From NCBI GenBank assembly GCA_963718315.1, contig CAVQZC010000007.1, positions 496,001-560,000 on the forward strand: a stretch of 64,000 bases of DNA, in the 5' to 3' direction. This DNA comes from CAVQZC01 sp963718315. Lineage in GTDB: Bacteria > Actinomycetota > Thermoleophilia > Gaiellales > JAICJC01. Shown one piece after another: positions 33,827-42,848 of the stretch. Under the pieces are notes generated by a model. That model saw only the letters and a list, made by a program, of their open reading frames with translations, was not told the origin of the DNA and ran no database searches. The stretch's first letter is position 1. The number at the start of each line of letters is the position of its first letter. The position numbers were made by a program, and so were the translations under genes.

Positions 33827-34753
33827 TTACGTGCGGGTCAGCGTGCGGACGCGGGCGATGTCCGCGTTGACGGCGGCGATCAGCTCGTCGACCGAGCCGT
33901 AGCGCTGCTCGTCGCGCAGGCGGTGGGTCAGCTCCAGGCGGATCGGCGAGCCGTACACGTCGGCGTCGAAGTCCAGCAGGTGGGCCTCGATCCGCACCTG
34001 CTCGCGGCTGTCGGAGAAAGTCGGGTTGTAGCCGACGCTGATCGCCGCGGGCCGCTGGGCGCCGGGAAGATGGCCGAAGCCGGCGTAGATGCCGACGGCG
34101 GGCAGGGCGCTGCGCGGCGAGGGCGCCAGGTTGGCCGTGGCGAAGCCGAGCTCGCGGCCGCGGCCGTCCCCGCGCACCACCGCTCCCTCCACCCACGGCG
34201 GCCTGCCGAGCAGCTCCGCAGCCTGCTCCACCTCGCCGGCGGCCAGCAGGTCGCGGATCCGCGACGACGACACCGGGCTGCCGCCGATCTCGAACAGCGG
34301 CGCCGCCTCGGCCGTGAACCCCAGCCGCGACCCCGACTCCTCGAGCGAGCGGGTGTCGCCCCGGGCGCCGTTGCCGTAGCGGAAGTTCGCGCCGACGACG
34401 ACATGGCGAGCGCCCAGCCCCTCGGCCAGCACGCCCTCGGCGAACTCGTCCGGCGACAGCAGCGAGAACGTGTGGTCGAAGCGGATCAGCACCAGCTCGT
34501 CCACCTCCAGCTCCGCGATCAGCGCCGCCCGCCGGGCGATGGTCGAGAGCTGGCGCGGGGCGAGCTCGGGCCGTAGCACCGTCATTGGGTGCGGATGGAA
34601 GGTGGCAACGCAGGCGGTCAGGTCGCGCTCGCGGGCAACGGCGACGGCGCGCTCGATCACCGCCTGGTGCCCCAGATGAACGCCGTCGAAGCTGCCCAGC
34701 GCGATCGCCCGGCTTCCCTCGGGTGCGTCCCTCAGCGTCTGGCGGACGATCAT
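33827..34753 (-). CDS. ribF: Bifunctional riboflavin kinase/FMN adenylyltransferase
   Basis: 308 residues. The N-terminal FAD synthetase domain has GSFDGVHLGHQ, TFHPHP, GANFRYGNGARG and SSSRIRDLL; the C-terminal flavokinase domain has VEGAVVRGDGRGRELGFATANL, GIYAGFG and EAHLLDFDADVYG. It makes FMN then FAD. ATG 34753 overlaps the truB stop (ATGA); GTG 34759 is an alternative. Confidence 0.95.
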   Translation of the reverse strand: MIVRQTLRDAPEGSRAIALGSFDGVHLGHQAVIERAVAVARERDLTACVATFHPHPMTVLRPELAPRQLSTIARRAALIAELEVDELVLIRFDHTFSLLSPDEFAEGVLAEGLGARHVVVGANFRYGNGARGDTRSLEESGSRLGFTAEAAPLFEIGGSPVSSSRIRDLLAAGEVEQAAELLGRPPWVEGAVVRGDGRGRELGFATANLAPSPRSALPAVGIYAGFGHLPGAQRPAAISVGYNPTFSDSREQVRIEAHLLDFDADVYGSPIRLELTHRLRDEQRYGSVDELIAAVNADIARVRTLTRT

Positions 34754-35601
34754 GGGCACAGCACGACCTCCGGCCGCAGGACGTCTCCTGCTGGGCTCGC
34801 CACCGCCAGCAGAGCGCCGTCGCGGACGAGCCGGGTCGGCCCCAGCTCGCCGTCGCGCCCCACCGTCCGGCCGTTACACACCCTCTCGCCCTCCTGCTCG
34901 CTGAGCTCGCGCAACGGCAGATGGGGCAGCGCATCCACAGGCTCGCGGAACCAGCCGGCGCCCTCGCGTCCGTCGATGTCCGCGGGGCGGGCGGCGTTGT
35001 CCACGCTGAACGGACCGATCGTGAGCCGCCGCAGCTGCAGGCAGTAGGCGCCGGCACCCGTCGCCTCGCCCAGGTCGGCGGCGATCTGGCGCACGTAGGT
35101 GCCCTTCGAGCAGGCGACGTCGAACGTCCCCCGCTGGACTCCGCGGTCGAACGCGACCAGCGACAGCTCGGTGACGTGCACCTCACGAGGCGGCACGTCC
35201 ACCTCCTCCCCGCGCCGCATCCGGGCGTAGGCGCGCTGGCCGTCCACGTGTACTGCGGACGCGGCGGGCACACGCTGCAGCACCCGCCCGGTCAGCGCTT
35301 CGGCTGCTGCGGCCACGGCATCGGCGTCGGTGCTGCCGCCGGTCTCCTGCAGCTCACCGTCCGGGTCAAGGGTGCTCGACGTGGCGCCGAACTGCACCAC
35401 CGCGCGGTAGGTCTTGTCGAGGCCTGAGAGGTACCGGGCGAGCCGCGTCGCCCGCCCGGCGAGCACCAGCAGCAGTCCGCTCGCGAACGGATCGAGCGTG
35501 CCGGCATGGCCCAGCTTGCGCCCGAGCGCCGGGCGAAGCTGGCGCAGGACGCCGAACGAGCTCGGACCTGCCGGCTTGTCGACCAGGAACAACCCTGTCA
35601 T
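34750..35601 (-). CDS. truB: tRNA pseudouridine(55) synthase
   Basis: 283 residues from ATG 35601. LFLVDKPAGPSSFGVLRQLR, GHAGTLDPFASGLLLVLAG (catalytic Asp), DKTYRAVVQFGATSSTLDPD, and CSKGTYVRQIAADLG. It makes pseudouridine 55 in the T-loop of tRNAs. Coupled to ribF downstream. Confidence 0.96.
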   Translation of the reverse strand: MTGLFLVDKPAGPSSFGVLRQLRPALGRKLGHAGTLDPFASGLLLVLAGRATRLARYLSGLDKTYRAVVQFGATSSTLDPDGELQETGGSTDADAVAAAAEALTGRVLQRVPAASAVHVDGQRAYARMRRGEEVDVPPREVHVTELSLVAFDRGVQRGTFDVACSKGTYVRQIAADLGEATGAGAYCLQLRRLTIGPFSVDNAARPADIDGREGAGWFREPVDALPHLPLRELSEQEGERVCNGRTVGRDGELGPTRLVRDGALLAVASPAGDVLRPEVVLCP

Positions 35602-35615
35602 GAGGCGTGAGTCTA

Positions 35616-35795
35616 GAGCTGGTTTCAGAATGTGCGGCGTCGTGAGGCGCAGGGCGCGGCGATGACGGCAAGGATCGAGCCGCGAGCGGAGCGCAGGCGT
35701 GGCCGGAGGCCACGTTGAGCACCGCACGCGGCGTGGGACGCCGCCGTCGGCGTCGCGAACCAGCCGCAACAGCCGGTCATTCGCAAAACCAGCTC
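35616..35795. repeat. 180-bp intergenic element with terminal inverted repeats
   Basis: GAGCTGGTTTCAGAATG (35616-35632) faces CATTCGCAAAACCAGCTC (35778-35795): a 10-bp perfect outer arm (GAGCTGGTTT/AAACCAGCTC), a small mismatch, then AATG/CATT. Inside are strong hairpins, including CGTGGCC-GGA-GGCCACG and GACGCC/GGCGTC. It starts directly after the nrnA stop (minus strand) and ends 14 bp short of truB's start. No ORF is plausible. It resembles the 169-bp element at 22410 in size and placement, not in sequence. Confidence 0.5.
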
Positions 35796-36816
35796 CTAGG
35801 CGGCGGACTCGCCGAGCTGCTCGCCGACCTCGGACACGATGAAGTCGCGGATCTGGTCGATCGTGCCTGGATTCGAGAAGCCGGCAGCCTGCTTGTGGCC
35901 GCCGCCCTGCGACTTGCGCGCCACCAGCGAGACGTCGATCAGCCCCCGCGAGCGCAGCGAGACACGGTTCGGCTGGATCGTGCCGTCGGGCAGCGGAACC
36001 TGCTCGCGGATCAGACCCGCCACCTGAACTCCCTCGACCGCCCGCAGGTGGTCGATCAGGCCCTCGGTGGTGGCCTCGTCGCCGGTCACCAGCTCGAGGT
36101 CCTCACGGGTCACGTGGCTGATCAGGAGGCGGCCGCCGTAGTACGGAACCGTATGCTCGAGCACGCGGCCGAGCAGCCGCGTCTTGCCCCAGGGCACGGT
36201 CTCGAAGACCAGCTCGAAGATCTTGTGGATGTCCGCGCCGGCGTCCACCAGCCGGGCGGCGATCCGCAGCGAGTCGGCGCTGGTGGTGCGGTACTGGAAG
36301 CGGCCGGTGTCGGTGACCATGCCCACGTACAGCGCTTCGGCGATCTGCGGGGTGAGCTCGACGCCCAGCTGGTCGAACACCGACACCAGGATCTCGGCCG
36401 TCGACGATGCGTGGCCGTCGATCAGGTTGGCGCTCCCGAACCGGGAGTTGTCGTGGTGATGGTCGATGTCGACGACGGAGTCGAAGGCGCCCAGCAGCTC
36501 CGGGCCCTCGGGCCCCAGCCGCCGTTCGTTGCCACAGTCCAGTGCCAGGAGCGTCCAGCCCGGCGAGCGACGCCGGGTCGAGCCGGCGCTCGAGGCCGGT
36601 CAGGTCGAGGAAGTGGTACTCGGCCGGCAGCGGCGAGTCCTCGTGGAGGTACAGCCGCACCTCCTTGCCCAGCCCGCGCATCGCGTGCGCCGCGGCGCAG
36701 ATGCTGCCGACGGCGTCTCCATCCGGATTCTCGTGCGACGCAACCAGCACGCGATCGGTCGCCGCAATTGCGGCGACCACGTCGTCGAGGTCGCGGTTCA
36801 GTGGGAAATCCGTCAT
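35796..36816 (-). CDS. nrnA: DHH/DHHA1 phosphoesterase (NrnA-type nanoRNase), frameshifted
   Basis: DHH family: ASHENPDGDAVGS (motif I), LALDCGNERR (motif II), VVDIDHHHDNSRFG (DHH), GMVTDTGRF, and the C-terminal DHHA1 motif KSQGGGHKQAAGF. It degrades nanoRNA and/or pAp and, in some Actinobacteria, cyclic dinucleotides. The frame breaks at DPASLAG/WTLLALDCGNE; one extra base in CCC 36559-36561 explains it, giving 339 residues. ATG 36816 overlaps the rbfA stop, as in the conserved rbfA-nrnA-truB-ribF order. Confidence 0.9.
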
Positions 36817-37187
36817 GTGCCTACGTCGTCATCCGCGGTCCGATCCCCGGATGACTGACCGACCGAGTCCAGGAGCTCGCTCATGCGTAGACCCTGGTCG
36901 ATGGTCTCATCATACTGGAAGATCAGCTGGGGAGTACGTTTCAGATGTAGCTCGGCAGCAACGCTTCGCTGCAACACGCCACGAGCACGTTCCAACGCTC
37001 GCAACGAACGTGCGCGGCGCTTCTCGGAGCCGAGGACGCTGACGTACACGACCGCCTGCTGCAGGTCGGTGGTGGCTCGCACAGCGGTCACGGTGACGAT
37101 TCCGAGCGACGGATCGCCCAGCCGTTCGACGCCGTCGGCAAGCACGTGCCGCAGCGCCTCGTTCACCCGTCGCATCCGCTCGTTCAC
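36813..37187 (-). CDS. rbfA: 30S ribosome-binding factor RbfA
   Basis: 124 residues from GTG 37187, which overlaps the ylxP stop (GTGA). KH-type fold with MRRVNEALRHVLADGVERLG, VTVTAVRATTDLQQAVVYV, LQRSVAAELHLKRTPQLIFQ and DETIDQGLRMSELL. Helps mature the 16S 5' end. A longer upstream reading overlaps ylxP and is not family-like. Confidence 0.93.
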   Translation of the reverse strand: MNERMRRVNEALRHVLADGVERLGDPSLGIVTVTAVRATTDLQQAVVYVSVLGSEKRRARSLRALERARGVLQRSVAAELHLKRTPQLIFQYDETIDQGLRMSELLDSVGQSSGDRTADDDVGT

Positions 37188-37495
37188 CGCTCCAACGCCT
37201 CCTCGACGGATACGACCCTCGACCGCACCGACACCAGTTCGTACTCCTGCGCCGAAAGGTAGCGCTCGGCGTCGTGCAGAGCCTCGACTGTGTGGCGCGC
37301 GTCTCGGCGGACAACACTCATCGCCAGCCCCGCCCGCTGCCACAGCTCATGGTGGGAGATCTCGGCCACGCTGGCGCCGAACCGGTGCTCCAGCTGCGCC
37401 TTGGTGTGCAGCAGGTGCTTGCGCTTCGCCTTCAGCGAGCCCGACTCCGGCATGTGCAGCTCGAACTGCATGATGCCCACGAAACCCTCCGCCAT
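37184..37495 (-). CDS. ylxP: DUF503 family protein (YlxP)
   Basis: 103 residues. VGIMQFELHMPESGSLKAKR, FGASVAEISHHELWQRAGLA and YELVSVRSRVVSVEE match DUF503/YlxP, a small protein normally encoded between infB and rbfA. Function unclear, probably ribosome biogenesis. Here an antiporter gene on the other strand separates it from infB. Confidence 0.9.
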   Translation of the reverse strand: MAEGFVGIMQFELHMPESGSLKAKRKHLLHTKAQLEHRFGASVAEISHHELWQRAGLAMSVVRRDARHTVEALHDAERYLSAQEYELVSVRSRVVSVEEALER

Positions 37496-37549
37496 GTCCT
37501 CAGTATGCTGGCCGCCACGGCTGACTCGGGTCAGTAGGCTTGCCGCCAT

Positions 37550-38749
37550 ATGGGTGAGGTCTCGGAGTTCGGCCGGATCGTCCTGGTCGTCTCGCTCGGG
37601 TTCGCCGCCGCACTCCTCTCGACCCGCGTCGGAGAGCGGCTGCGCGTTCCGGCGCCGGCGCTGTTCCTGGCCTGCTCGGCGATCGCGACCAGCATCTTCC
37701 CCGCCCTGGGCAGGGTGCTGTCGATCACCGACGTCGAGCGGATCGGCGCCTTTGCGCTGATCCTGATCCTGTTCGACGGCGGCATGCAGATCGGCTGGTC
37801 TCGGTTCCGGCGCGAGCTCGTGCCGATCACAATCCTGGGGTTTGCAGGGACATTTCTGACCGCCGCAGTGATGGCGGTGCTCGTCCACTCGGCGATCGGG
37901 CTGCCCTGGAAGGAGAGCCTGCTGATCGCCGGCGCACTGGCGCCCACCGATCCGGCGGTGATGTTCTCGGTGCTCGGAGGACGCGAGATCGCCGAGCGGA
38001 TCTCGGTCATCCTGCAGGGCGAGTCGGGCGCCAACGACCCGGTCGGCATCGCCGTCGTCCTCGGTCTGATCGAGGTCGACCGCCACCAGGCCGGCATCGG
38101 GGCGATGGTTCTCCACGTCACCCTCGGCCTCGCGATCGGCGCCGCCGTCGGGGTCGGCGGCGGCCTGCTGATGCGGCGGGTGATGGCCCGCCCAACGCTG
38201 GCCACCGACTCGCTCTACCCGCTGCGCTCGCTGGCGGGCGCCGGGATCATCTACGGCCTCGCCTCGGTGCTCGAGGGATCGGGGTTCCTGGCGGTGTTCA
38301 TCGCCGGGATGCTGGTGGCCGAGGCGGAGGCGACACGCGGCAAGGACATCGAGCTGGTCCACCAGGTGCTGGCCAGCCTGGGCGAGATCGTCGTCTTCGT
38401 CGCCCTCGGCCTGACGATCCACATCGAGTCGCTCGGCTTCCGCTCCGTCTGGGTGGACGGCCTCGTCATCTCGGTGATGCTGGTGCTGATCGCCAGGCCG
38501 CTGGTCGTCGGGCTGCTGCTGACGCCGCTGCGGTACCCGGCGCGGGAGCAGGCGTTCATCGCCTGGGCCGGGCTGCGCGGGGCCGTCCCGATCTTGCTGG
38601 CTGCCTTCACGCTGATCGAGAACCTGCCCGGCGCCCACCGCATCTACGGCCTCGTCTTCGTGGTCGTGCTGGTGACCGTGCTCGTGCAGGGCACGCTGCT
38701 GCCGTGGGTCGCGGACCGCTGCTCGGTGACCGACCCTGTAGAGGTCTAG
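37550..38749 (+). CDS. CPA1-type cation:proton antiporter
   Basis: 399 residues, about 12 TM helices. LILILFDGGMQIGW, GALAPTDPAVMFSVLGG, LQGESGANDPVGIAVVL (ESGxND motif with ion-binding Asp), GLASVLEGSGFLAVFIAGML and AWAGLRGAVPILLA are NhaP/CPA1 hallmarks. It would exchange Na+ or K+ for H+. No C-terminal regulatory (TrkA-C) domain. Its stop overlaps the infB stop (convergent, ctag at 38746-38749). Confidence 0.9.
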   Translation: MGEVSEFGRIVLVVSLGFAAALLSTRVGERLRVPAPALFLACSAIATSIFPALGRVLSITDVERIGAFALILILFDGGMQIGWSRFRRELVPITILGFAGTFLTAAVMAVLVHSAIGLPWKESLLIAGALAPTDPAVMFSVLGGREIAERISVILQGESGANDPVGIAVVLGLIEVDRHQAGIGAMVLHVTLGLAIGAAVGVGGGLLMRRVMARPTLATDSLYPLRSLAGAGIIYGLASVLEGSGFLAVFIAGMLVAEAEATRGKDIELVHQVLASLGEIVVFVALGLTIHIESLGFRSVWVDGLVISVMLVLIARPLVVGLLLTPLRYPAREQAFIAWAGLRGAVPILLAAFTLIENLPGAHRIYGLVFVVVLVTVLVQGTLLPWVADRCSVTDPVEV

Positions 38750-40824
38750 GCGGTGCGGGCGACCTCGCGGATCGCGTAGACCTCGAGCACGTCGCCTTCC
38801 TTGAGGTCGTTGTATCCGTCGATGGTGAGGCCGCACTCGAAGCCCTGGGCGACCTCGCGGACGTCGTCCTGGAACCGCTTCAGCGAGTCGATCCGGCCGT
38901 CGTAGACGATGGCGCCGTCGCGGACGATGCGCACCTGGGCGCCGCGCTGGATGACTCCCTGAGTGACCATGCAGCCGGCGATCGTGCCCAGCCGGGATAC
39001 CTTGAAGATCTGCCGCACCTCGGCCTCGCCGAGGATCTCCTCGACCTGCTCCGGCGCCAGCATGCCGATCAGCGCCTGCTGGATGTCCTCGGTCAGCTGG
39101 TAGATCACCTTGTAGGTGCGGATGTCGACGCCCTCGCGCTCCGCCTGGAGCTTTGCCTCGGCGTTGGGCCGGACGTTGAAGCCGACCACGATCGCGTTCG
39201 ACGCCGCCGCCAGGCTCACGTCCGAGGCGGCGATACCGCCGACCCCGGCGTGGATCACGTTGACCGTGACCTCGGGATGCTGGATCTTCGCGATCTCGCC
39301 CTCGGCGGCCTCGACCGAGCCCTGGACGTCGGCCTTGATGATCAGGTTGAGCGCCTGCACCGCGCCCTCCTGCATCGCCGAGAACAGATCCTCGAGGCTG
39401 ACGGCCTTGCTGCGGCGGGCGATGATCTCGGCCCGCAGGCGCTGCGCGCGCCGCTGGGCGGTCTGGCGCGCCGAGCGCTCGTTCTCCTCGACGCGGCAGA
39501 ACTCACCGGCGGGCGGCGGCTTGTCGAAGCCCAGGATCTCCACCGGGTCGCCGGGCTGCGCGTCCTTGACGCGGCGGCCGGTGTGGTCGTTCAGCGCCCG
39601 CACCTTGCCCCACGCATCTCCCGCCACGGCGGCGTCACCGACCCGCAGGGTGCCGCGCTGGACGAGCAGCGTGGCCACCGGGCCGCGGCCGACGTCCAGC
39701 CGTGACTCGATGATGACACCGCTGGCGGGCGCGTTCGGGTTGGCCTTGAGGTCGAGCACGTCCGCCTGCAGGAGCAGCAGCTCGAGCAGCGCGGGAAGGT
39801 TCTCGCCGGTCTTGGCGGACACATCGACGAACTCGGTCTGGCCGCCCCACTCGGTCGGCTGGAGGCCGTGGTTGGTCAGCTCCGTGCGCACCCGCTCGGG
39901 GTTGGCGTCGGGCCGGTCGATCTTGTTCACGGCGACCACGATCTCGACCTCGGCGGCCTTGGCGTGGTCGATCGCCTCGAGCGTCTGCGGCATGACGCCG
40001 TCGTCGGCGGCCACGACCAGCACGGCGATGTCGGTCACCTTGGCGCCGCGGGCACGCATGGCGGTGAACGCCTCATGGCCCGGGGTGTCCAGGAACGTGA
40101 CCTTGCGCCCGTCGACGTCGACCTGGTAGGCGCCGATGTGCTGGGTGATGCCGCCGGCCTCGGTCGACACGACGGAGGACTGCCGGATCGCGTCCAGCAG
40201 CGTCGTCTTGCCGTGGTCGACGTGGCCCATGATGGTGACCACCGGCGGGCGGGCGACCAGCGACTCGGGCGGATCGTCGAAGACCTCGACTTCCTCCTCG
40301 TCGGAGGAGTGCTGGATGATCATCTCGCGGCCGAACTCGAGGCCGATCAGCTCGACGGCCTCGTCGCTCAGCGACACCGTCACCGTGACCGCCTCGCCCT
40401 GGGCCAGCATGAACCCGATCACCTTGGCCGGCGACACGCCGAGGCGCTCGCCCAGATCCTTGACCGTGATGCCCGACGGCACCTTCACCGGCCCCGTGGG
40501 CAGCTCCACCTCGCGCTTGGGCTCCGGCTTGGGGCCGCCGCGCTCGCGGCGCATACCGGGCTTGCGGCCGGCCTGCGCGTCGATCACCACGCGGCGCTTC
40601 GTTGACTGCGCGCCGCGGCGCTGCCGCGCCACCCGGGCGGGCTGGCCGGGCTGCTGCGAGGGCACCGTCGCCTTGGCGCCGAACGCCTTCTTGACGTCGT
40701 CATCGTCGACGAGCTGCTCCTCGCCTCCGGCCACGCCGGCGCCGGCATCGGAAAGCTTCTGCTTTACCTCTGCCTCTGTGACCCCGCGTTCGCGGGCGAT
40801 TTCCGACACGCTTCTCTTTGCCAT
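38746..40824 (-). CDS. infB: Translation initiation factor IF-2
   Basis: 692 residues, short because the usual long Pro/Ala-rich linker is small. Two IF2N segments (SVSEIARERGVTEAEVKQKL; GITVKDLGERLGVSPAKVIG), then the GTPase: GHVDHGKTT, DTPGHEAF, NKIDRPDA, SAKTGENLP, followed by beta-barrels and the fMet-tRNA-binding C2 (VRIVRDGAIVYDG, FECGLTIDGYNDLKEGD). Follows ylxR with an 7-bp gap. Confidence 0.97.
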   Translation of the reverse strand: MAKRSVSEIARERGVTEAEVKQKLSDAGAGVAGGEEQLVDDDDVKKAFGAKATVPSQQPGQPARVARQRRGAQSTKRRVVIDAQAGRKPGMRRERGGPKPEPKREVELPTGPVKVPSGITVKDLGERLGVSPAKVIGFMLAQGEAVTVTVSLSDEAVELIGLEFGREMIIQHSSDEEEVEVFDDPPESLVARPPVVTIMGHVDHGKTTLLDAIRQSSVVSTEAGGITQHIGAYQVDVDGRKVTFLDTPGHEAFTAMRARGAKVTDIAVLVVAADDGVMPQTLEAIDHAKAAEVEIVVAVNKIDRPDANPERVRTELTNHGLQPTEWGGQTEFVDVSAKTGENLPALLELLLLQADVLDLKANPNAPASGVIIESRLDVGRGPVATLLVQRGTLRVGDAAVAGDAWGKVRALNDHTGRRVKDAQPGDPVEILGFDKPPPAGEFCRVEENERSARQTAQRRAQRLRAEIIARRSKAVSLEDLFSAMQEGAVQALNLIIKADVQGSVEAAEGEIAKIQHPEVTVNVIHAGVGGIAASDVSLAAASNAIVVGFNVRPNAEAKLQAEREGVDIRTYKVIYQLTEDIQQALIGMLAPEQVEEILGEAEVRQIFKVSRLGTIAGCMVTQGVIQRGAQVRIVRDGAIVYDGRIDSLKRFQDDVREVAQGFECGLTIDGYNDLKEGDVLEVYAIREVARTA

Positions 40825-40831
40825 TGCGTCC

Positions 40832-41098
40832 TTAAGTGTTCCACGCCGCTGCGGGCGACTCAACCCTGAGCGTCACCGGTACCGTCGCAGATGACCGCAG
40901 CTTCCGCTGCAGTGCACCGCGTTTCCGTGCTCGCTCCAAACACGCCGTCGAGGGGCAGAGGTATGCACCACGCCCGCCCAACCGGCGGTGCTGGTCGATC
41001 GTTACCACCCCGTCCCGCGCCACCAGCCGGACCAGCTCCGACTGAGGCCGTCTGGCGCCGCACCCGGCGCACTGGCGGACGGGGGCGGCCGCTACGAC
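40832..41098 (-). CDS. ylxR: YlxR (DUF448) RNA-binding protein, start unclear
   Basis: About 85 residues: PVRQCAGCGARRPQSELVRL, then GGRGAYLCPSTACLERARKR, which is the DUF448 signature (RxCxGCR ... GRGAYLC). Located between nusA and infB as expected. In this frame no ATG, GTG or TTG lies near the nusA stop; the first codons after it are GTC GTA GCG. Either a non-standard start is used or a base is wrong around 41085-41100. The coordinate of the start is therefore a guess. Confidence 0.85.
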   Translation of the reverse strand, partial: VVAAAPVRQCAGCGARRPQSELVRLVARDGVVTIDQHRRLGGRGAYLCPSTACLERARKRGALQRKLRSSATVPVTLRVESPAAAWNT

Positions 41099-42375
41099 GC
41101 GGCCGCTCCCTCGGTCTTGGCGGCCAGCTCGCGATGTGCGGGCACCCCGCAATACCGGCTGCCGTCGAGCGCCTGGTTCGGGCAGCGCTTGCCCGACGAG
41201 GTGACCGCGATGCAGCGCCCAGGGAACTCGTCCTCTTCGCCATCGGCGCCGGTGTAGACCGTATCGGTGTCGTCCGCGTAGTACTCCGTCTCGCTGACGA
41301 TGTCGATCCGCCAGCCGGTCAGCCGGTGGGCGAGGCGGGCGTTCAGGCCCTCCTTGCCGATGGCCAGCGACAGCTCGCCGTCCGGCACCACCACGGTCGC
41401 CTGGCGGTTCTCGTCGTCGACGTAGACCTCGCGCACCTTGGCCGGCGCCAGCGCCTTGGCCACGAACCGCGCGGGCTCGTCGTTCCACGGGATGATGTCG
41501 ATCTTCTCGCCGCGCAGCTCGGACACGACCATGCGGACGCGGGAGCCACGCGGGCCGACGCAGGCGCCGACCGGGTCGACACCCTGCACCTTCGACTCGA
41601 CGGCGATCTTCGCCCGGTAGCCGGGCTCGCGCGCCACCTGACGGATCACGACCAGGCCGTCGGCGATCTCCGGCACCTCCAGCTCGAACAGCTGGCGGAG
41701 CAGCTCGTCGCTGCGCCGGGACAGCACCACCTGCGGGCCCTTGCCCTCGCTGCGCACCTCGATGATGACGGCCTTGATCCGGCTGCCCTGCTCGTAGCGC
41801 TCCCCGGGCACCTTCTCGGAGCCGGGGAGGATCGCCTCCATCCGGCCCAGGTCCACGAATGCGTAGCGGCTGTCGTCCTGCTGGACGATGCCGGTCACGA
41901 TCTCGCCGACGCGGTCGGCGTACTCGTCGTACATGATCGAGCGCTCGGCCTCGTGCACGCGCTGCCGGAACACCTGCTTGGCGGTCTGGCCGGCGATGCG
42001 GCTGAAGTTCTCGGGAGTGACGTCGACCATCTGCGAGCTCGAGAACCAGTCCCACTCGATCTCGGGCTCCTCCGGCTCGGTCTCCTCGGTCGGCTGACCG
42101 GGCTCGGCCTGCGTGTCGACGACCTCTTCCACCGGCTCCACGGGGCGGTGGTGCGGGTGCGCCTCGAGGTAGGACTCCCACGCCTCGGGGGTCACCGTCC
42201 AGACGATGAAATCGCCGGACTCGCGGTCGACATGAACGCGGACGGGGTAGCGCGCGTCGGGCATCTTGCGATACGCAGCCAGCATGGCGTCCTCGATCGC
42301 GGCCAGCAGCGTGTCCGCCTCGATGCCCTTCTCCTTCTCGACCAGCTTGACGCCCTCGAGGATTTCCTTGCTCAC
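41092..42375 (-). CDS. nusA: Transcription factor NusA with a Cys3His tail
   Basis: 427 residues from GTG 42375. N-terminal NusA domain with an acidic insertion (about 75-120, rich in E/P), S1 (VGEIVTGIVQQDDSRYAFVD), KH1 (GVDPVGACVGPRGSRVRMVV) and KH2 (LSLAIGKEGLNARLAHRLTG). After KH2 comes an extra segment with GRCIAVTSSGKRCPN and GSRYCGVPAH: Cys388, Cys398, Cys409 and His414, a likely zinc-binding knuckle absent from ordinary NusA. NusA controls pausing, termination and antitermination. GTG overlaps the rimP stop. Confidence 0.95.
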   Translation of the reverse strand: MSKEILEGVKLVEKEKGIEADTLLAAIEDAMLAAYRKMPDARYPVRVHVDRESGDFIVWTVTPEAWESYLEAHPHHRPVEPVEEVVDTQAEPGQPTEETEPEEPEIEWDWFSSSQMVDVTPENFSRIAGQTAKQVFRQRVHEAERSIMYDEYADRVGEIVTGIVQQDDSRYAFVDLGRMEAILPGSEKVPGERYEQGSRIKAVIIEVRSEGKGPQVVLSRRSDELLRQLFELEVPEIADGLVVIRQVAREPGYRAKIAVESKVQGVDPVGACVGPRGSRVRMVVSELRGEKIDIIPWNDEPARFVAKALAPAKVREVYVDDENRQATVVVPDGELSLAIGKEGLNARLAHRLTGWRIDIVSETEYYADDTDTVYTGADGEEDEFPGRCIAVTSSGKRCPNQALDGSRYCGVPAHRELAAKTEGAAAS

Positions 42376-42825
42376 CGCGCACCTCCCACATGCAGCTCGG
42401 CCATCAGGTTCGCGCGCTTGATCGCGGCGTAGGGGATCCGCACCGTCTCCCCGTCCTGGTCGAGTTCGATTCCGTCGTTACCGGCGACCTTCAGGTCGCC
42501 CTTGAAGCTGCTCCGGTCGCCGATCGGCTCGTTCGTGCGAACGGCGACCCGGCTGCCCACCACCCGGCGGAAGTGCTCCGGCCGCACCAGCGGCCGGTCG
42601 ATGCCGGGCGAGGAGACCTCCAGCGCGTACTGCGTGCGAAGGGTGATTCAGCGCACGGCTGACGCGCTCGCAGAGCCCAGTGTCCACGGCGCCGCCGGGC
42701 CGGTCGATGACCACGCGAACAGTCTTTGGCGAGGACCGCTCTGCGATCAGCAGCTCCACTTCGGGAACCTGCTGGGAGAGGGTGCTCTCGATCTGCTCAT
42801 ACAACTGCGTCACGCTGGTCTTCAC
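42372..42825 (-). CDS. rimP: Ribosome maturation factor RimP, frameshifted
   Basis: GTG 42825 with AAAAGGAG upstream. N-terminal half LYEQIESTLSQQVPEVELL, VRVVIDRPGGAVDTGLCERV; C-terminal half YALEVSSPGIDRPLVRPEHF, RVAVRTNEPIGDRSSFKGDL, IPYAAIKRANLMAEL. The halves are in different frames; one extra base in GGG 42641-42643 explains it and gives 150 residues. RimP assists 30S assembly and starts the rimP-nusA-ylxR-infB operon. Confidence 0.9.
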
Positions 42826-42848
42826 GACTCCTTTTCCGGTCGAGGGCG

